Shown here: positions 43,182-52,981 of the stretch, one piece after another
Position numbering within the stretch: the first letter of the stretch is position 1
How the letters are laid out: every line of letters starts with the position of its first letter
DNA from: Pseudomonas sp. ANT_H12B
GTDB taxonomy: Bacteria; Pseudomonadota; Gammaproteobacteria; Pseudomonadales; Pseudomonadaceae
DNA length: 64,000 nucleotides
Direction of reading: 5' to 3'
Assembly: GCF_008369325.1 (NCBI RefSeq)
Contig: NZ_VOBI01000004.1
Location: 1 to 64,000 of the forward strand
Made by a program: the position numbers and the translations under genes
Notes under the pieces: generated by a model
Seen by the model: the letters and a program-made list of their open reading frames with translations, nothing else
Database searches by the model: none
Told to the model about the DNA's origin: nothing

Positions 43182-44980
43182 ATCCGCGCTACCTGTTGCT
43201 TGCCCTGCTGCTGGTGGTGGGCGTCGCGCCGCTGCTGCTGCCGCCGTACTACGTCACCCTGCTCAACTATATCGGCATGTACGCCCTGGTGGTGTTGGGG
43301 CTGGTGCTGCTCACTGGCGTTGGCGGCATGACCAGTTTCGGTCAGGCCGCGTTCGTCGGGCTCGGCGCCTATACATCAGCCTACCTGACCACCACCGAAC
43401 AATTGCCGGCCTGGCTGGCCTGGGCCGGGACGTCGCCCTGGCTGACGCTGCTGGTGGGCGTCGTGCTCACTGCCGCGGTGGCGCTGATTCTCGGCGCACT
43501 GACGCTCAAGCTGTCCGGGCATTACTTGCCGCTGGGCACGATTGCCTGGGGACTTTCGCTGTACTACCTGTTCGGCACCGTGGAATCCCTGGGCGGCCAT
43601 ACCGGCGTCGGTGGTTTGCCCTCGATTTCGTTGTTCGGCCTGAAGCTGGATAAAGGCGAGAACATTTTCTACCTGATCTGGGCCCTGCTGCTGGTGGCCA
43701 TCGTCATCACTCAGAACCTCCTGAACTCCCGCGAAGGCCGCGCCATTCGCGCACTCAAGGGCGGCCAGGTAATGGCCGAGTCGATGGGGGTCAACACCTT
43801 CCGCTCGAAGATGGTGATCTTTGTCATCTCGGCGGTTTTCGCGGCAATTTCCGGCTGGCTCTACGCGCACACTCAACGCTTCGTCAACCCGACGCCATTC
43901 GGCTTGAACATGGGCATCGACTACCTGTTCATGGCCTTGATCGGCGGTGTCGGCAGCGTTTGGGGCGCCCTGCTCGGCGCGGGCATCCTGACCCTGCTCA
44001 AACAGTGGTTGCAGGACTGGTTGCCGCTGCTGCTGGGTAACACCGGCAACTACGAAATCATCGTGTTCGGCATCCTGATCGTGGTCCTGATGCAGCGTGC
44101 GCCCGGTGGTCTGTGGCCACTGCTGACGCGCCTGATACCTGCCCGCTTCAGGGTGCGCGCCAAGGTGCAGAACATCGACGCCAGCGCGGCGCCTCTGCCG
44201 CGTCGGCAACTGCCCATACATGGCGAGCTGATCCTTGAAGCCCGGCACGTGACCAAGCGCTTCGGCGGTCTGGTGGCCAACAACGACATGAGCCTGGAAA
44301 TCCGCTCCGGTGAAATCCTCGCTCTGATCGGCCCCAACGGTGCCGGCAAGAGCACCATGTTCAACCAGCTCTCCGGTGTCGATACACCGACCTCCGGCGA
44401 CGTGCTGTTCATGGGCCAGATGATCAACGGCCTAAACTCGCGGCAAGTGGCGCGTATGGGCATTAGTCGTACCTTCCAGCACGTGAAACTGCTCGGCAAC
44501 ATGAGCGTGCTGGAGAACGTCGCCATTGGCGCTCATTTGCGTGGCAAGCAGGGCGTGCTGTCGGCGGCCCTGCACCTGGATCGTCGCGAGGAAGCCGAGC
44601 TGCTCAGCGAAGCCAAGCGTCAGCTGGAGCGCGTAGGCCTCGGTGACTATCTGTATGAAGAGGCCGGAAGCCTGGCCCTCGGCCAGCAGCGGCTCCTGGA
44701 AATCGCCCGCGCGTTGTGCGCCGATCCGTGCCTGCTGCTGCTCGACGAACCCGCGGCCGGTCTGCGCCTGAAAGAAAAGGAAGCCCTTGGCATCCTGCTC
44801 AGCCGCCTGCGCAGCGAAGGCATGGCGATTCTGCTGGTCGAGCACGACATGGACTTCGTCATGGGCCTGGTCGATCGCGTAGTGGTGATGGAGTTCGGCC
44901 AGCGGATCGCCCAGGGCCTGCCCGAAGACGTACAGAAGGATCCGGCGGTACTGGAAGCCTATCTGGGAGGAGTTGAATGA
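43178..44980 (+). CDS. HAAT ABC transporter fusion: LivM permease plus LivG ATPase
   Basis: A single 600-residue frame. Residues ~1-315 are a LivM-type permease (GVGGMTSFGQAAFVGLGAYT, MALIGGVGSVWGALLGAG). After a linker, residues ~350-600 are a LivG-type ATPase with Walker A GPNGAGKSTMF (~384), signature LALGQQRLLEIARAL and Walker B LLLLDEPAAGL (~517). GGAGGA precedes ATG 43178. Such membrane-domain/ATPase fusions occur among HAAT importers of proteobacteria but are less common than separate genes, and the ant-linked system in this window keeps them separate. Confidence 0.9.
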   Translation: MNPRYLLLALLLVVGVAPLLLPPYYVTLLNYIGMYALVVLGLVLLTGVGGMTSFGQAAFVGLGAYTSAYLTTTEQLPAWLAWAGTSPWLTLLVGVVLTAAVALILGALTLKLSGHYLPLGTIAWGLSLYYLFGTVESLGGHTGVGGLPSISLFGLKLDKGENIFYLIWALLLVAIVITQNLLNSREGRAIRALKGGQVMAESMGVNTFRSKMVIFVISAVFAAISGWLYAHTQRFVNPTPFGLNMGIDYLFMALIGGVGSVWGALLGAGILTLLKQWLQDWLPLLLGNTGNYEIIVFGILIVVLMQRAPGGLWPLLTRLIPARFRVRAKVQNIDASAAPLPRRQLPIHGELILEARHVTKRFGGLVANNDMSLEIRSGEILALIGPNGAGKSTMFNQLSGVDTPTSGDVLFMGQMINGLNSRQVARMGISRTFQHVKLLGNMSVLENVAIGAHLRGKQGVLSAALHLDRREEAELLSEAKRQLERVGLGDYLYEEAGSLALGQQRLLEIARALCADPCLLLLDEPAAGLRLKEKEALGILLSRLRSEGMAILLVEHDMDFVMGLVDRVVVMEFGQRIAQGLPEDVQKDPAVLEAYLGGVE

Positions 44981-45771
44981 TGAACATGCAAGTGGAACCG
45001 CAACTCGCACCGCACAACCAGGTCAGCGACGCCGTGCTGGAGATCAAGGACCTGAGCGTGGCCTACGGCAAAGTCGAAGCGCTGAGCAACGCCAGCCTGA
45101 CGGTCGGCAAGGGCCAGATCGTGACCGTGATCGGCCCCAACGGCGCCGGCAAGACCACCCTGCTCTCGGCAATCATGGGCGTGCTCGATTCCCGGGGCCA
45201 GGTCAACTTCGACGGCAGCCTGGAAACCTTGCCGGAAGTGGAAGTGATGGTCTCGCGGGGCCTGGGCCTGGTGCCGGAAAAACGCGAGCTGTTCACCAGC
45301 ATGAGCGTGGCCGATAACCTGCTGCTCGGCGCCTTCCAACGCCATCGCCGAGGCGATCGTCGCTACAGCGAGACCCTGGGTGAAGTCTACGAACTGTTCC
45401 CGCGTCTGTGGGAGCGCCGCGAGCAACTGGCGGCGACGCTGTCCGGTGGTGAACGGCAGATGCTCGCTGTGGGTCGCGCGCTGATGGCCAAGCCCAAGCT
45501 GCTGATGCTCGACGAACCGAGCCTGGGCCTGGCGCCGCTGATTACCCGGGAGATTTTCCGCATCATCACGTCCTTGCGCGACCAAGGGGTCTCGATCCTG
45601 CTGGTGGAGCAGAATGCCCGCGCCGCGTTGCGGGTGGCCGATTACGCCTATGTGCTGGAAACCGGGCAGATCGCCATGCAGGGCCCGGCGCGGCAACTGG
45701 CGGACGATCCGCGCGTGATAGAAGCCTATCTGGGCCTGGCCAGCAAGCACCAGGAAATGCTCGCTAACTGA
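44977..45771 (+). CDS. HAAT ABC ATPase, LivF type
   Basis: A 264-residue ATPase with Walker A GPNGAGKTTLL, signature LSGGERQMLAVGRAL and Walker B LLMLDEPSLGLAP. It overlaps the fusion gene by four bases (ATGA); ATG 44980 and 44989 are other possible starts. Completes the importer together with the fused LivG domain. Confidence 0.9.
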   Translation: MMNMQVEPQLAPHNQVSDAVLEIKDLSVAYGKVEALSNASLTVGKGQIVTVIGPNGAGKTTLLSAIMGVLDSRGQVNFDGSLETLPEVEVMVSRGLGLVPEKRELFTSMSVADNLLLGAFQRHRRGDRRYSETLGEVYELFPRLWERREQLAATLSGGERQMLAVGRALMAKPKLLMLDEPSLGLAPLITREIFRIITSLRDQGVSILLVEQNARAALRVADYAYVLETGQIAMQGPARQLADDPRVIEAYLGLASKHQEMLAN

Positions 45772-45857
45772 CCGCCGCCCTGCCCCGGTGCCCGAGACGG
45801 CGCCGGGCTGGCGTCGAGCCCGACCTTTCGAGGTCTTTCTGAACATCCGGAGTCGCG

Positions 45858-46844
45858 ATGAACGCTTCCCCCCCGCGCATCGGCATCGCCGGTGCGGGTG
45901 CCATCGGCTGCACCCTGGCAGCACGTCTGGCTGGCCGCGGCCATACGGTCAACGTACTGGCCCGAGGTGAAACCTTGTCGGCCATCCGCCGTGACGGCAT
46001 TCACCTGTCCGATCTGGACGGCGACCATCATGTGCGGGTTCACGCCAGCGACGACGCCGCCAGCCTGGGCGAACAGGACCTGATTTTTCTCTGCACCAAG
46101 GCGCCAGCGCTGGCCAGCCTGTTACCGCAGATCCAACCGATGATCAGCGCCGAGACCGTGGTCATTCCGGTCGTCAACGGCGTGCCATGGTGGTACTTCC
46201 ATGGCGAAGGCGGACGCTACGACGGGCAACGAGTGAACGCGGTCGATCCCCAGTCGATTCTTGGCGAAGCCCTGGACCTGCGCCATGTGATCGGCAGCGT
46301 GGTGTTCATTACCGCCCACTGCACAGCCAACGCCGTGGTCGAATCGCACACCCCGCACCTGATGATTTTCGGCGAACCCGACAACCGCCTCAGCCCGCGC
46401 CTGGAGCGTGTGCGCGCGCTGATCGAAAGTGCCGGAATCGAAGCGCGAGCCACCGAACGCATCCGCGACAACCTGTGGACCAAGATCATCGCCAATATCA
46501 CCTCCAACCCACTCTCGGTGATTACCGGCGCCACCCTCGATCAGCTTTACGGCCTGCCGGAGTTGCAGGATTTGGTCCGCACCTGCCTGCACGAAACCCT
46601 GCTCACCGCCGCCGCGCATGGCGCGCGCGTGAGCATCGACCCACAGACCTTTCTCGAACTGGGCGCCGGCATGGGCGCCGTGCGCACCTCGATGCTGCAG
46701 GACTATGAGAAAGGCCGTCCCCTGGAGTTGGCCGCCATCGGCGACGCGGTGCTGGAGTTGGCCGATTACATGGCGATCCCGATGCCCGTCACTCGACACC
46801 TCATTGCCCTGGCGCGCTTTCGCGGCGAACAGGCCTGCCGCTGA
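45858..46844 (+). CDS. Ketopantoate-reductase-like NADPH oxidoreductase (ApbA/PanE family)
   Basis: A 328-residue protein with Rossmann motif IGIAGAGAIGCTLAARL and the C-terminal PanE domain (RDNLWTKIIANITSNPLSVI with the catalytic Lys, then HGARVSIDP and TSMLQDYEKGRPLEL). It reduces a 2-oxo acid to a 2-hydroxy acid. Its place between a catabolic importer and a class II aldolase makes a degradative role more likely than pantothenate synthesis. GGAG precedes ATG 45858. Confidence 0.85.
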   Translation: MNASPPRIGIAGAGAIGCTLAARLAGRGHTVNVLARGETLSAIRRDGIHLSDLDGDHHVRVHASDDAASLGEQDLIFLCTKAPALASLLPQIQPMISAETVVIPVVNGVPWWYFHGEGGRYDGQRVNAVDPQSILGEALDLRHVIGSVVFITAHCTANAVVESHTPHLMIFGEPDNRLSPRLERVRALIESAGIEARATERIRDNLWTKIIANITSNPLSVITGATLDQLYGLPELQDLVRTCLHETLLTAAAHGARVSIDPQTFLELGAGMGAVRTSMLQDYEKGRPLELAAIGDAVLELADYMAIPMPVTRHLIALARFRGEQACR

Positions 46845-46867
46845 CTCACTACGACAAGGATTCCGAC

Positions 46868-47632
46868 ATGAACCACAGCCCATTGGAAAAACCGCAACAG
46901 TACAGCGACGAAGAATGGGCACTGCGCGTGCAACTTGCGCATTGCTACCACCTGGTGGATTTCTTTGGCTGGACCGAGACCATCTTCAACCATATTTCTG
47001 CACGCCTGCCCGGCCCGGCGCACCATTATCTGGTCAACCCGTTCGGCCTGAATTACACCGAAGTGACGCCGGCCAACCTGCTCAAGGTCGACCTGCACGG
47101 CAAGAGGCTCGAAGACTCGCCCTATGACGGCAACCCTGCCGGTTTCGCCCTGCACAGCGCAGTGCACGGTGCGCGTTCGGACATTCAGTGCCTGATCCAC
47201 ACGCACACCACGCCGATTTCAGCCATCGTCATGAAAAAGGCCGGTTTTACCCATAACGACTTTTACGGTGCGCAACTTTACGGACGGATCGGCTACCACA
47301 CCTTCGAAGGCATCACGCTGTTCGATGACGAAAAAGCCCGGATGACCGACAGCCTCGGCGACAAGCACATCCTGGTGCTGCGCAACCACGGCATTGCCGT
47401 TGGTGAAAGCAGCATCGCCAAGACGTTTTTCCTGTTGTGGACGGTGCAGCGCGCCGCCGAAATCCAGTGTCAGGCCGGCGCGTTGGGCGGTGAAGACAAT
47501 CCGCTGCCGGAGGCGATCAGCCAAAAGTGCGCAGAACTCACGGCCATGCTCATTCGGGACAGCGGCTTCGCTGTGAAATTCTTCGACGCCATGGTGCGCA
47601 AAATGCGTGCTGAACGCGGCCAATGCTGGTAA
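46868..47632 (+). CDS. Class II aldolase/adducin-family protein
   Basis: A 254-residue class II aldolase-fold protein with zinc-binding histidines in CLIHTHTTPIS and RNHGIAVG and the opening LRVQLAHCYHLVDFFGWTET. Family members are fuculose/ribulose-phosphate aldolases or 2-oxo acid aldolases. AAGGA (46857-46861) precedes the ATG. Paired with the PanE-like gene 23 bases upstream, suggesting consecutive reactions on a small oxo or hydroxy acid. Confidence 0.85.
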   Translation: MNHSPLEKPQQYSDEEWALRVQLAHCYHLVDFFGWTETIFNHISARLPGPAHHYLVNPFGLNYTEVTPANLLKVDLHGKRLEDSPYDGNPAGFALHSAVHGARSDIQCLIHTHTTPISAIVMKKAGFTHNDFYGAQLYGRIGYHTFEGITLFDDEKARMTDSLGDKHILVLRNHGIAVGESSIAKTFFLLWTVQRAAEIQCQAGALGGEDNPLPEAISQKCAELTAMLIRDSGFAVKFFDAMVRKMRAERGQCW

Positions 47633-47647
47633 GCGCGGGAGCGTCCA

Positions 47648-49219
47648 ATGGGTAACTCAGTAGAACTCGCACACCCGGCCACCTCCCCGGGGCTGGAAGA
47701 AATCCCGATCTCGCGCCTGGATATCCGGGGCCATTTACTCGGCTGCAATGACGCCTATCTGGCGCTCAGCGGTTACACCCGGGAGGACTTGCTGAACCAG
47801 CCGCATGAGCTGATCAATCATCCGCTGATGCCCAAGCAAGTCATCGACCGTATGTGGGAGACCCTGCGCAGCGGCGTGCCGTGGACAGCGCCCATGATGG
47901 GCCGCGATAAACAGGGCACCACCTTCTGGTGCAATCTCTATGTGGTGCCGCTGCTCGAGGGCGGTCAGTTGAACGCGCTGGGTACGGCTTATCACCCGTT
48001 GGACGCCGCCCAAAGCCTGCGAGCGGAGAAACTCTATCGACGCTTGAATGACGGCCTCAGACCGCTGACATTTGCCCGGCGCGTGCAGGAACACGCCAGC
48101 AGCCAGGGTATCGCGTGGCTCTTGGGCCTGATAGTCATGGGCGCCATGATCGGTGAACAGATCAACTTGGCACCGGGCCTGCTGGTGCTCGGCGGAATGC
48201 TCGCCTCGGCTTGGCAGTGGCGAGCCAGACAGCGCGCGGATGTCCGCCGGATCATGGCCCGACATGATCAGGTCTACAGCGATGCCTTGCTGGCATCGCT
48301 TCAGGACGGCAGCGCCTGCGTCGCCAGCCGTTTTGACATGGCGCTCAACAGCCAGAACACGCGGATGCGCACGGTCATGGCGCGCATCCGGATCAACGGC
48401 GAGACCGTGCGTCAACGCGCGCAAGAATCGTCGATGCTGGTGCAGGCCCAGTCGGGCCACCTGCAACGGCAACTTGAAGAAGCCGAGCAGTCCGCCGCCG
48501 CAGTCCATCAAATGAGCGCCACGATTCAGGAACTGTCGCGCAACCTGCAACACGCGGCCGAAGCGACTCAAGCCGTGGACCACCTGGCTCACGACGGCGA
48601 CCGGATGTCCGGGCAGAGCCAGCGTTCGATGACCGGCCTGTGCACCTCGGTCGAAGAGATCGGTCAGGCGGTCAGCCGCCTGGCGGAATCGATCGAATCA
48701 ATCAGCGGCGTCGCTCATGTGATTCGCAGCATCGCCGAACAGACCAACTTGCTGGCCCTGAACGCGGCCATCGAAGCGGCCCGTGCCGGGGAGACAGGAC
48801 GCGGTTTCGCGGTGGTCGCCGATGAGGTGCGCAGCCTCGCTACCCGAACCCGCGAATCCACCGAACAGATCCAGCGCTCCATCGAGCAATTGCGCGACGG
48901 CAGTGCCCTGGCGTTGGCCACAGCACAACGCGGCGAATCGGCCGCGCGGGAATCCCGCGAGGATGTGGCCCAAGTACAAACGGCGCTGCGGCGCATCTGC
49001 GAGGAAGTCGGGCAGATCTCCGGCATGAGTTTGCAGATGGCCTCGGCCATCGAACAACAAGGTCAAGTCGCCCAAGAGATCAATGGGCAGATTTCCCAGA
49101 TCGTGAGCCTGGCGCAAACCAGTAGCGATCAGTCCCGACGCAGTACCCAGATCGGCGAGGAGCTGCACCAACTGGCCAACTCCCAACTCGACCTGGCCCG
49201 GCGTTTTCTTCAGGGCTGA
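47648..49219 (+). CDS. Methyl-accepting chemotaxis protein with PAS domain (Aer-like)
   Basis: A 523-residue chemoreceptor. Residues ~20-115 form an N-terminal PAS domain ([33 protein letters not shown]). A hydrophobic hairpin at ~155-190 anchors it in the inner membrane with no periplasmic ligand domain. The C-terminal signalling region carries the hairpin tip [20 protein letters not shown] (364-383) and [12 protein letters not shown]. This is the Aer architecture: an internal redox, energy or ligand sensor. It starts 15 bases after the aldolase gene and may steer cells toward the substrates of this island. Confidence 0.9.
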   Translation: MGNSVELAHPATSPGLEEIPISRLDIRGHLLGCNDAYLALSGYTREDLLNQPHELINHPLMPKQVIDRMWETLRSGVPWTAPMMGRDKQGTTFWCNLYVVPLLEGGQLNALGTAYHPLDAAQSLRAEKLYRRLNDGLRPLTFARRVQEHASSQGIAWLLGLIVMGAMIGEQINLAPGLLVLGGMLASAWQWRARQRADVRRIMARHDQVYSDALLASLQDGSACVASRFDMALNSQNTRMRTVMARIRINGETVRQRAQESSMLVQAQSGHLQRQLEEAEQSAAAVHQMSATIQELSRNLQHAAEATQAVDHLAHDGDRMSGQSQRSMTGLCTSVEEIGQAVSRLAESIESISGVAHVIRSIAEQTNLLALNAAIEAARAGETGRGFAVVADEVRSLATRTRESTEQIQRSIEQLRDGSALALATAQRGESAARESREDVAQVQTALRRICEEVGQISGMSLQMASAIEQQGQVAQEINGQISQIVSLAQTSSDQSRRSTQIGEELHQLANSQLDLARRFLQG

Positions 49220-49238
49220 GCAGATCGACCCTCAAGCG

Positions 49239-50219
49239 TCAGGCCTGACGTCGCAGGGTCTCGGACGGCAGGCAGCCGTATTGCTTGCGGTACTGCATCG
49301 CAAAATGACCGAAGCTGGCAACCCCGTGACACAACAGAACATCCGTCACGCTGTCGGCCGGTCCGGCCTGCTGCAAGGCCACGTGTACCAGGGCCAGTCG
49401 ACGGGTGCGGACATAGTCGCTGGGGGTTTGCTGGAGAAAGCGCGTAAAGCCATTTTGCAAGGTGCGGATGGACACTCCGCAGAACTGCGCCAGACTCGCC
49501 AGGGCAATGGGTTCTGCCAGGTGCTGCTCGATGTAGTCACGGGCCTTCTTGATGTGGTGAGGCATCGGCTGGCGCTGGTCCTGCAGCAGATCGACGGAGT
49601 AGTTGTGCGGCAACTGAGTCAGCAGCACCGACAGCAAATAGTCCGACAGGCTCCCGCCCATGGCTGAGGTGAGCAGCGACTGGCTGGCGTCGCCATACAA
49701 CTGGCAGATGTAGTCCAGGGTGGTGCGTACCGTCGCCATGCCCTGATGCTCGGCATCGACCTGAATATCGAAGACCAATGGCTGACGCAAGCGCCGGTTT
49801 AGCAACACTTGCAACTGGCGTTCGAGCGCTTCGCGGTCGACCCGCAGAATCAGGTTGCGGCAGTCCTTGTCGATGCGGATAAAACTGCGCTCGGAAGGCG
49901 AAGAAATAGTCAGCCCGCCCTTGCGTAGAATCGCGCTCTGCTTACCCAGGCTGACCATGCCACTGCCTTCGAGGGTGACCCGAATCAGGTAATAGTCGCT
50001 GATGTCCCCGGCGTCGATTTCCACCGGCGCGCCGTAGTGCAGATCGAACAGCGCCGAACTGCCGAAGAACACACCATACAGCTGCGATTGTAGGGCGCCG
50101 CCCTGCTGCATTTTCATCTGATGGGGCCACAGGTAATGGCTGACCCGGTCCTTGACTTCGCCGAACCCGTCGGAACTCAGGAGGCAATGATGACGGAGCG
50201 AAGAGCTGTGATCGAGCAT
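49239..50219 (-). CDS. AraC-family transcriptional regulator
   Basis: A 326-residue AraC/XylS-class regulator: sensor part with YYLIRVTLEGSGMVSLG and LTISSPSERSFIRID, C-terminal helix-turn-helix pair (LASLAQFCGVSIRTLQNGFT and VTDVLLCHGVASFGHFAMQY). GGAGG 9 bases upstream selects ATG 50219. It is divergent from the MFS gene at 50545 with a 325-base shared region that shows no other gene, so it probably controls that carrier. Confidence 0.85.
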   Translation of the reverse strand: MLDHSSSLRHHCLLSSDGFGEVKDRVSHYLWPHQMKMQQGGALQSQLYGVFFGSSALFDLHYGAPVEIDAGDISDYYLIRVTLEGSGMVSLGKQSAILRKGGLTISSPSERSFIRIDKDCRNLILRVDREALERQLQVLLNRRLRQPLVFDIQVDAEHQGMATVRTTLDYICQLYGDASQSLLTSAMGGSLSDYLLSVLLTQLPHNYSVDLLQDQRQPMPHHIKKARDYIEQHLAEPIALASLAQFCGVSIRTLQNGFTRFLQQTPSDYVRTRRLALVHVALQQAGPADSVTDVLLCHGVASFGHFAMQYRKQYGCLPSETLRRQA

Positions 50220-50544
50220 GCTTGAGCGCCTCCAAAAAATGACATCGTTACCCGCAGGCACATCGATAATTTAGTGGAAATGGAAAGCAATTTTCACGCC
50301 ATTGAAACGCTTTCTGCGTCCCCGGAACAACCTCTGCGCCTGGCGCATAGAGACACGGCAAACAACGGCTTAAAAAGGTCTTGCAACACACAAGCCAAGC
50401 AATTGGCAACCTGGAACCGCACAACAAAACCAATAAACGCACCAGGGCAAGGCGCTCGGGTAACGACGGCGTCACCAATACACCCAACTGCAACAACCGC
50501 TGCCGCCGACTGACTGATTGCCAACCCTGAAGGGGCCAAACAGC

Positions 50545-51888
50545 ATGACCAGCAAAACACCGACCGAGGTCACCCGTAAAAGCTATGCCTACGAATGGTA
50601 TGTCGTTGCCGTTTGCATGCTGGCCTACACTTTTTCGTTTATCGATCGTCAGATCCTGGCGTTGATGATCGAACCGATCAAACACGATATGCAGTTATCC
50701 GACACCCAATTCAGCCTGCTGCATGGCCTGGCTTTTTCGCTGTTCTATGCCTTCATGGGCATGCCCATCGCGCTGCTGGCGGACAAATTCTCCCGACCGA
50801 AAATCATCGCCATCGGCGTCGCGTTCTGGAGCCTGGCGACGGCCCTGTGCGGGGTGAGCAAAAACTTCCTGCAGATGTTCATGGCACGCATCGGCGTCGG
50901 GATTGGCGAAGCGGCGCTGTCACCGGCCACCTACTCGATGCTCAGCGACATGTTCCCCCGGGAAAAACTCGGGCGCGCCGTGGCGATCTACTCTATCGGC
51001 TCGTTCATTGGCGGCGGTGTGGCCTTTCTGATTGGCGGCTATGTCATCGACTTGCTGAAGAACCTCGACAGTGTCGCCGTGCCGCTGCTAGGCGAAATGC
51101 GGCCGTGGCAGGTGACGTTTTTTCTGGTAGGCCTGCCGGGCGTATTGGTTGCCCTGCTGATTGCCCTGACGATTCGCGACCCGGCCCGCAAAGGCTTGAA
51201 ACTGGACGCCGCGGGCAAGGTCCACGCGCCCAGCATGAAACAGGCGTTCAGGTTCCTGGCAGTGCACCGCAAAACCTTCTTCTGTCACTACCTGGGGTTT
51301 TCGTTCTACGCGATGACGCTGTTCTGCATGCTCAGTTGGACCCCGGCCTTCTATATGCGAAAGTTCGGCCTCGCCCCCAGCGATACCGGCTACATGCTCG
51401 GGATCGTGGTTTTGCTGGCCAATACCAGTGGCGTGTTTTGCGGCGGTTGGCTGATCGATTGGCTGGCGAAAAAAGGTTACAGCGATGCGCCGATCCGCGC
51501 GGGAGTAATTGGGGCAATCGGCATGGCCGTGCCCGCCATCGCGTTCACCCAAGTCAGCGAACTGTGGATGTCCGTAGCGCTATTGGCACCGGCGATGTTC
51601 TTCGCTTCATTTCCAATGCCGGCGTCAACCGCGGCCATGCAGATCCTGCCGCCGAATCAGATGCGAGCGCAAATCAGCGCGCTGTTCCTGCTGATCTCCA
51701 ATCTGATTGGCCTGGGTCTTGGTACCACGCTGGTCGCGCTGCTCACCGACCGGCTATTCCATAACCCCGCCATGGTCGGCTCGTCCATTTCCCTGCTCGA
51801 TGCCTTCGCAATCGCTTTCACCCTTCTCTTGCTGATCAAGGGTTGCCGACACTTTCGTGAGAGTCTCAAACACGAAGGCCTCGCCTGA
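50545..51888 (+). CDS. MFS transporter (spinster-like)
   Basis: A 447-residue major-facilitator protein with about twelve hydrophobic segments and the spinster-family opening YEWYVVAVCMLAYTFSFIDR, then QILALMIEPIKHDMQLSD and MARIGVGIGEAALSPATYSM. AAGGGG 8 bases upstream supports ATG 50545; a TTG at 50518 is possible. Lying between an AraC regulator and the probable iacR, it is a candidate aromatic-acid/auxin carrier. Confidence 0.88.
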   Translation: MTSKTPTEVTRKSYAYEWYVVAVCMLAYTFSFIDRQILALMIEPIKHDMQLSDTQFSLLHGLAFSLFYAFMGMPIALLADKFSRPKIIAIGVAFWSLATALCGVSKNFLQMFMARIGVGIGEAALSPATYSMLSDMFPREKLGRAVAIYSIGSFIGGGVAFLIGGYVIDLLKNLDSVAVPLLGEMRPWQVTFFLVGLPGVLVALLIALTIRDPARKGLKLDAAGKVHAPSMKQAFRFLAVHRKTFFCHYLGFSFYAMTLFCMLSWTPAFYMRKFGLAPSDTGYMLGIVVLLANTSGVFCGGWLIDWLAKKGYSDAPIRAGVIGAIGMAVPAIAFTQVSELWMSVALLAPAMFFASFPMPASTAAMQILPPNQMRAQISALFLLISNLIGLGLGTTLVALLTDRLFHNPAMVGSSISLLDAFAIAFTLLLLIKGCRHFRESLKHEGLA

Positions 51889-51899
51889 AGGCTTACCTA

Positions 51900-51930
51900 A
51901 GGCACGCTCCGGCGTGCCTGCTGGTTTTTT
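51900..51930 (+). terminator. Rho-independent terminator after the MFS gene
   Basis: An 8-bp perfect stem (AGGCACGC with GCGTGCCT) around TCCG, followed five bases later by six T residues. It lies 11 bases after the MFS stop and separates it from the MarR gene. Confidence 0.7.
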
Positions 51931-51998
51931 GCCGCGAGCGGCGCGACAATGGCGCCCGCTATCAAATCCAGCTCACCAGAAAGACTACGCCAACCTTT

Positions 51999-52475
51999 AT
52001 GACCACCCCGAAAAAGCGCCTGAGCCGATACAACCCCGCCAGCGCAGACTTCAAGAAGGAAGAGTTTCCCTTCTACTGGCTGGCTCGCCTGCATGGCCGC
52101 TACTCCATGGCCATGGAGAAAGCGCTGAAGAAAATCGATATGGACATCCCGCGCTGGCGGATTCTGTTTATTCTCAAGGAAAATGGCGAGTCGAGCATTT
52201 CGGAAATCTCGATCCATGCCATCGCGAAACTCTCGACCATTACCAAAATCGTGTATCGCATGAAAGCCGACGGGCTGGTAGAGACCAATACCAGCGCCAG
52301 TGACGGGCGGGTGACTCAGGTCTCGCTCACCGATACCGGCCGCCATACCATCGAAGAAATCCAGCACGGTACCAGCGATATCTTCCGCACCAGTTTCAAA
52401 GGCCTGACTGAAGCCCAGATCACCAAACTGAACGGAACACTGGAAAAAATATTCAATAACCTGCCGGAAGACTGA
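51999..52475 (+). CDS. iacR: MarR-family regulator, probable IacR
   Basis: A 158-residue winged-helix MarR protein: FPFYWLARLHGRYSMAMEKA, IPRWRILFILKENGESSISE, IHAIAKLSTITKIVYRM (recognition helix) and the wing SASDGRVTQVSLT. The FPFYW/ALKKIDMDIPRWR pattern resembles the IacR repressors that accompany iac operons and are released by auxin. It lies 12 kb from iacH in this window, so the assignment rests on similarity by memory plus the presence of the complete operon. The ribosome site is weak. Confidence 0.7.
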   Translation: MTTPKKRLSRYNPASADFKKEEFPFYWLARLHGRYSMAMEKALKKIDMDIPRWRILFILKENGESSISEISIHAIAKLSTITKIVYRMKADGLVETNTSASDGRVTQVSLTDTGRHTIEEIQHGTSDIFRTSFKGLTEAQITKLNGTLEKIFNNLPED

Positions 52476-52539
52476 CCCGCGACGACCAACCCTGTGGGCA
52501 CTGGCAACAACCTGCACGCCTTAAATAGCACCAGTGCAC

Positions 52540-52573
52540 AGCAGAAACCCGATGAATCGGATTTCTGCTTTTT
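52540..52573 (+). terminator. Rho-independent terminator after the MarR gene
   Basis: A 14-bp stem with one mismatch (AGCAGAAACCCGAT with ATCGGATTTCTGCT) and a two-base gap that opens to a small loop, ending in a run of five T residues. It lies 64 bases after the regulator's stop. Confidence 0.8.
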
Positions 52574-52675
52574 ACAGGCGCAGCATTCACCACCGATAGC
52601 TCATCCCTTTACAGGCAATCGCTCACTGCCTGGCGCAGTGCGTGGATTACAGAGCGGCCAAAGACCTGACCTTAC

Positions 52676-52981
52676 GATTACCGCAATCTGCAGGACTTTT
52701 ACAACCAGCACTTTCTGGGTCTCAAATACGATTGGCAGATCGGCACCGGCACCCTGCGTACCGACCCGCGACACTTCGACAACCGCCATGACCCGGATTT
52801 CTACACCTTCGGCTACTACGACGACGGCGTCACCAAAGGCAAGGTCGACAGTCGCCTGAGCAGCGCGCAATTCACCTACCTGGTGAACGGCCACACCTTC
52901 GCCGCCGGCCTACAACAAGTCAGCGCCGACAGCGATGCAGTCTGGTTGAGCCAGGGCGACGGCTCGACCGCAGCATTGCCC
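52676..52981 (+). pseudogene. OprD-family porin fragment
   Basis: Translation in one frame gives YRNLQDFYNQHFLGLKYDWQ, IGTGTLRTDPRHFDNRH and FTYLVNGHTFAAGLQQVSAD, typical of the middle of an OprD barrel. Neither a signal peptide nor the C-terminal strand is present and the frame fades at about 52981. The rest of the gap (52982-53317) shows no gene. It is the relic of a third, different porin in this window. Confidence 0.75.
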
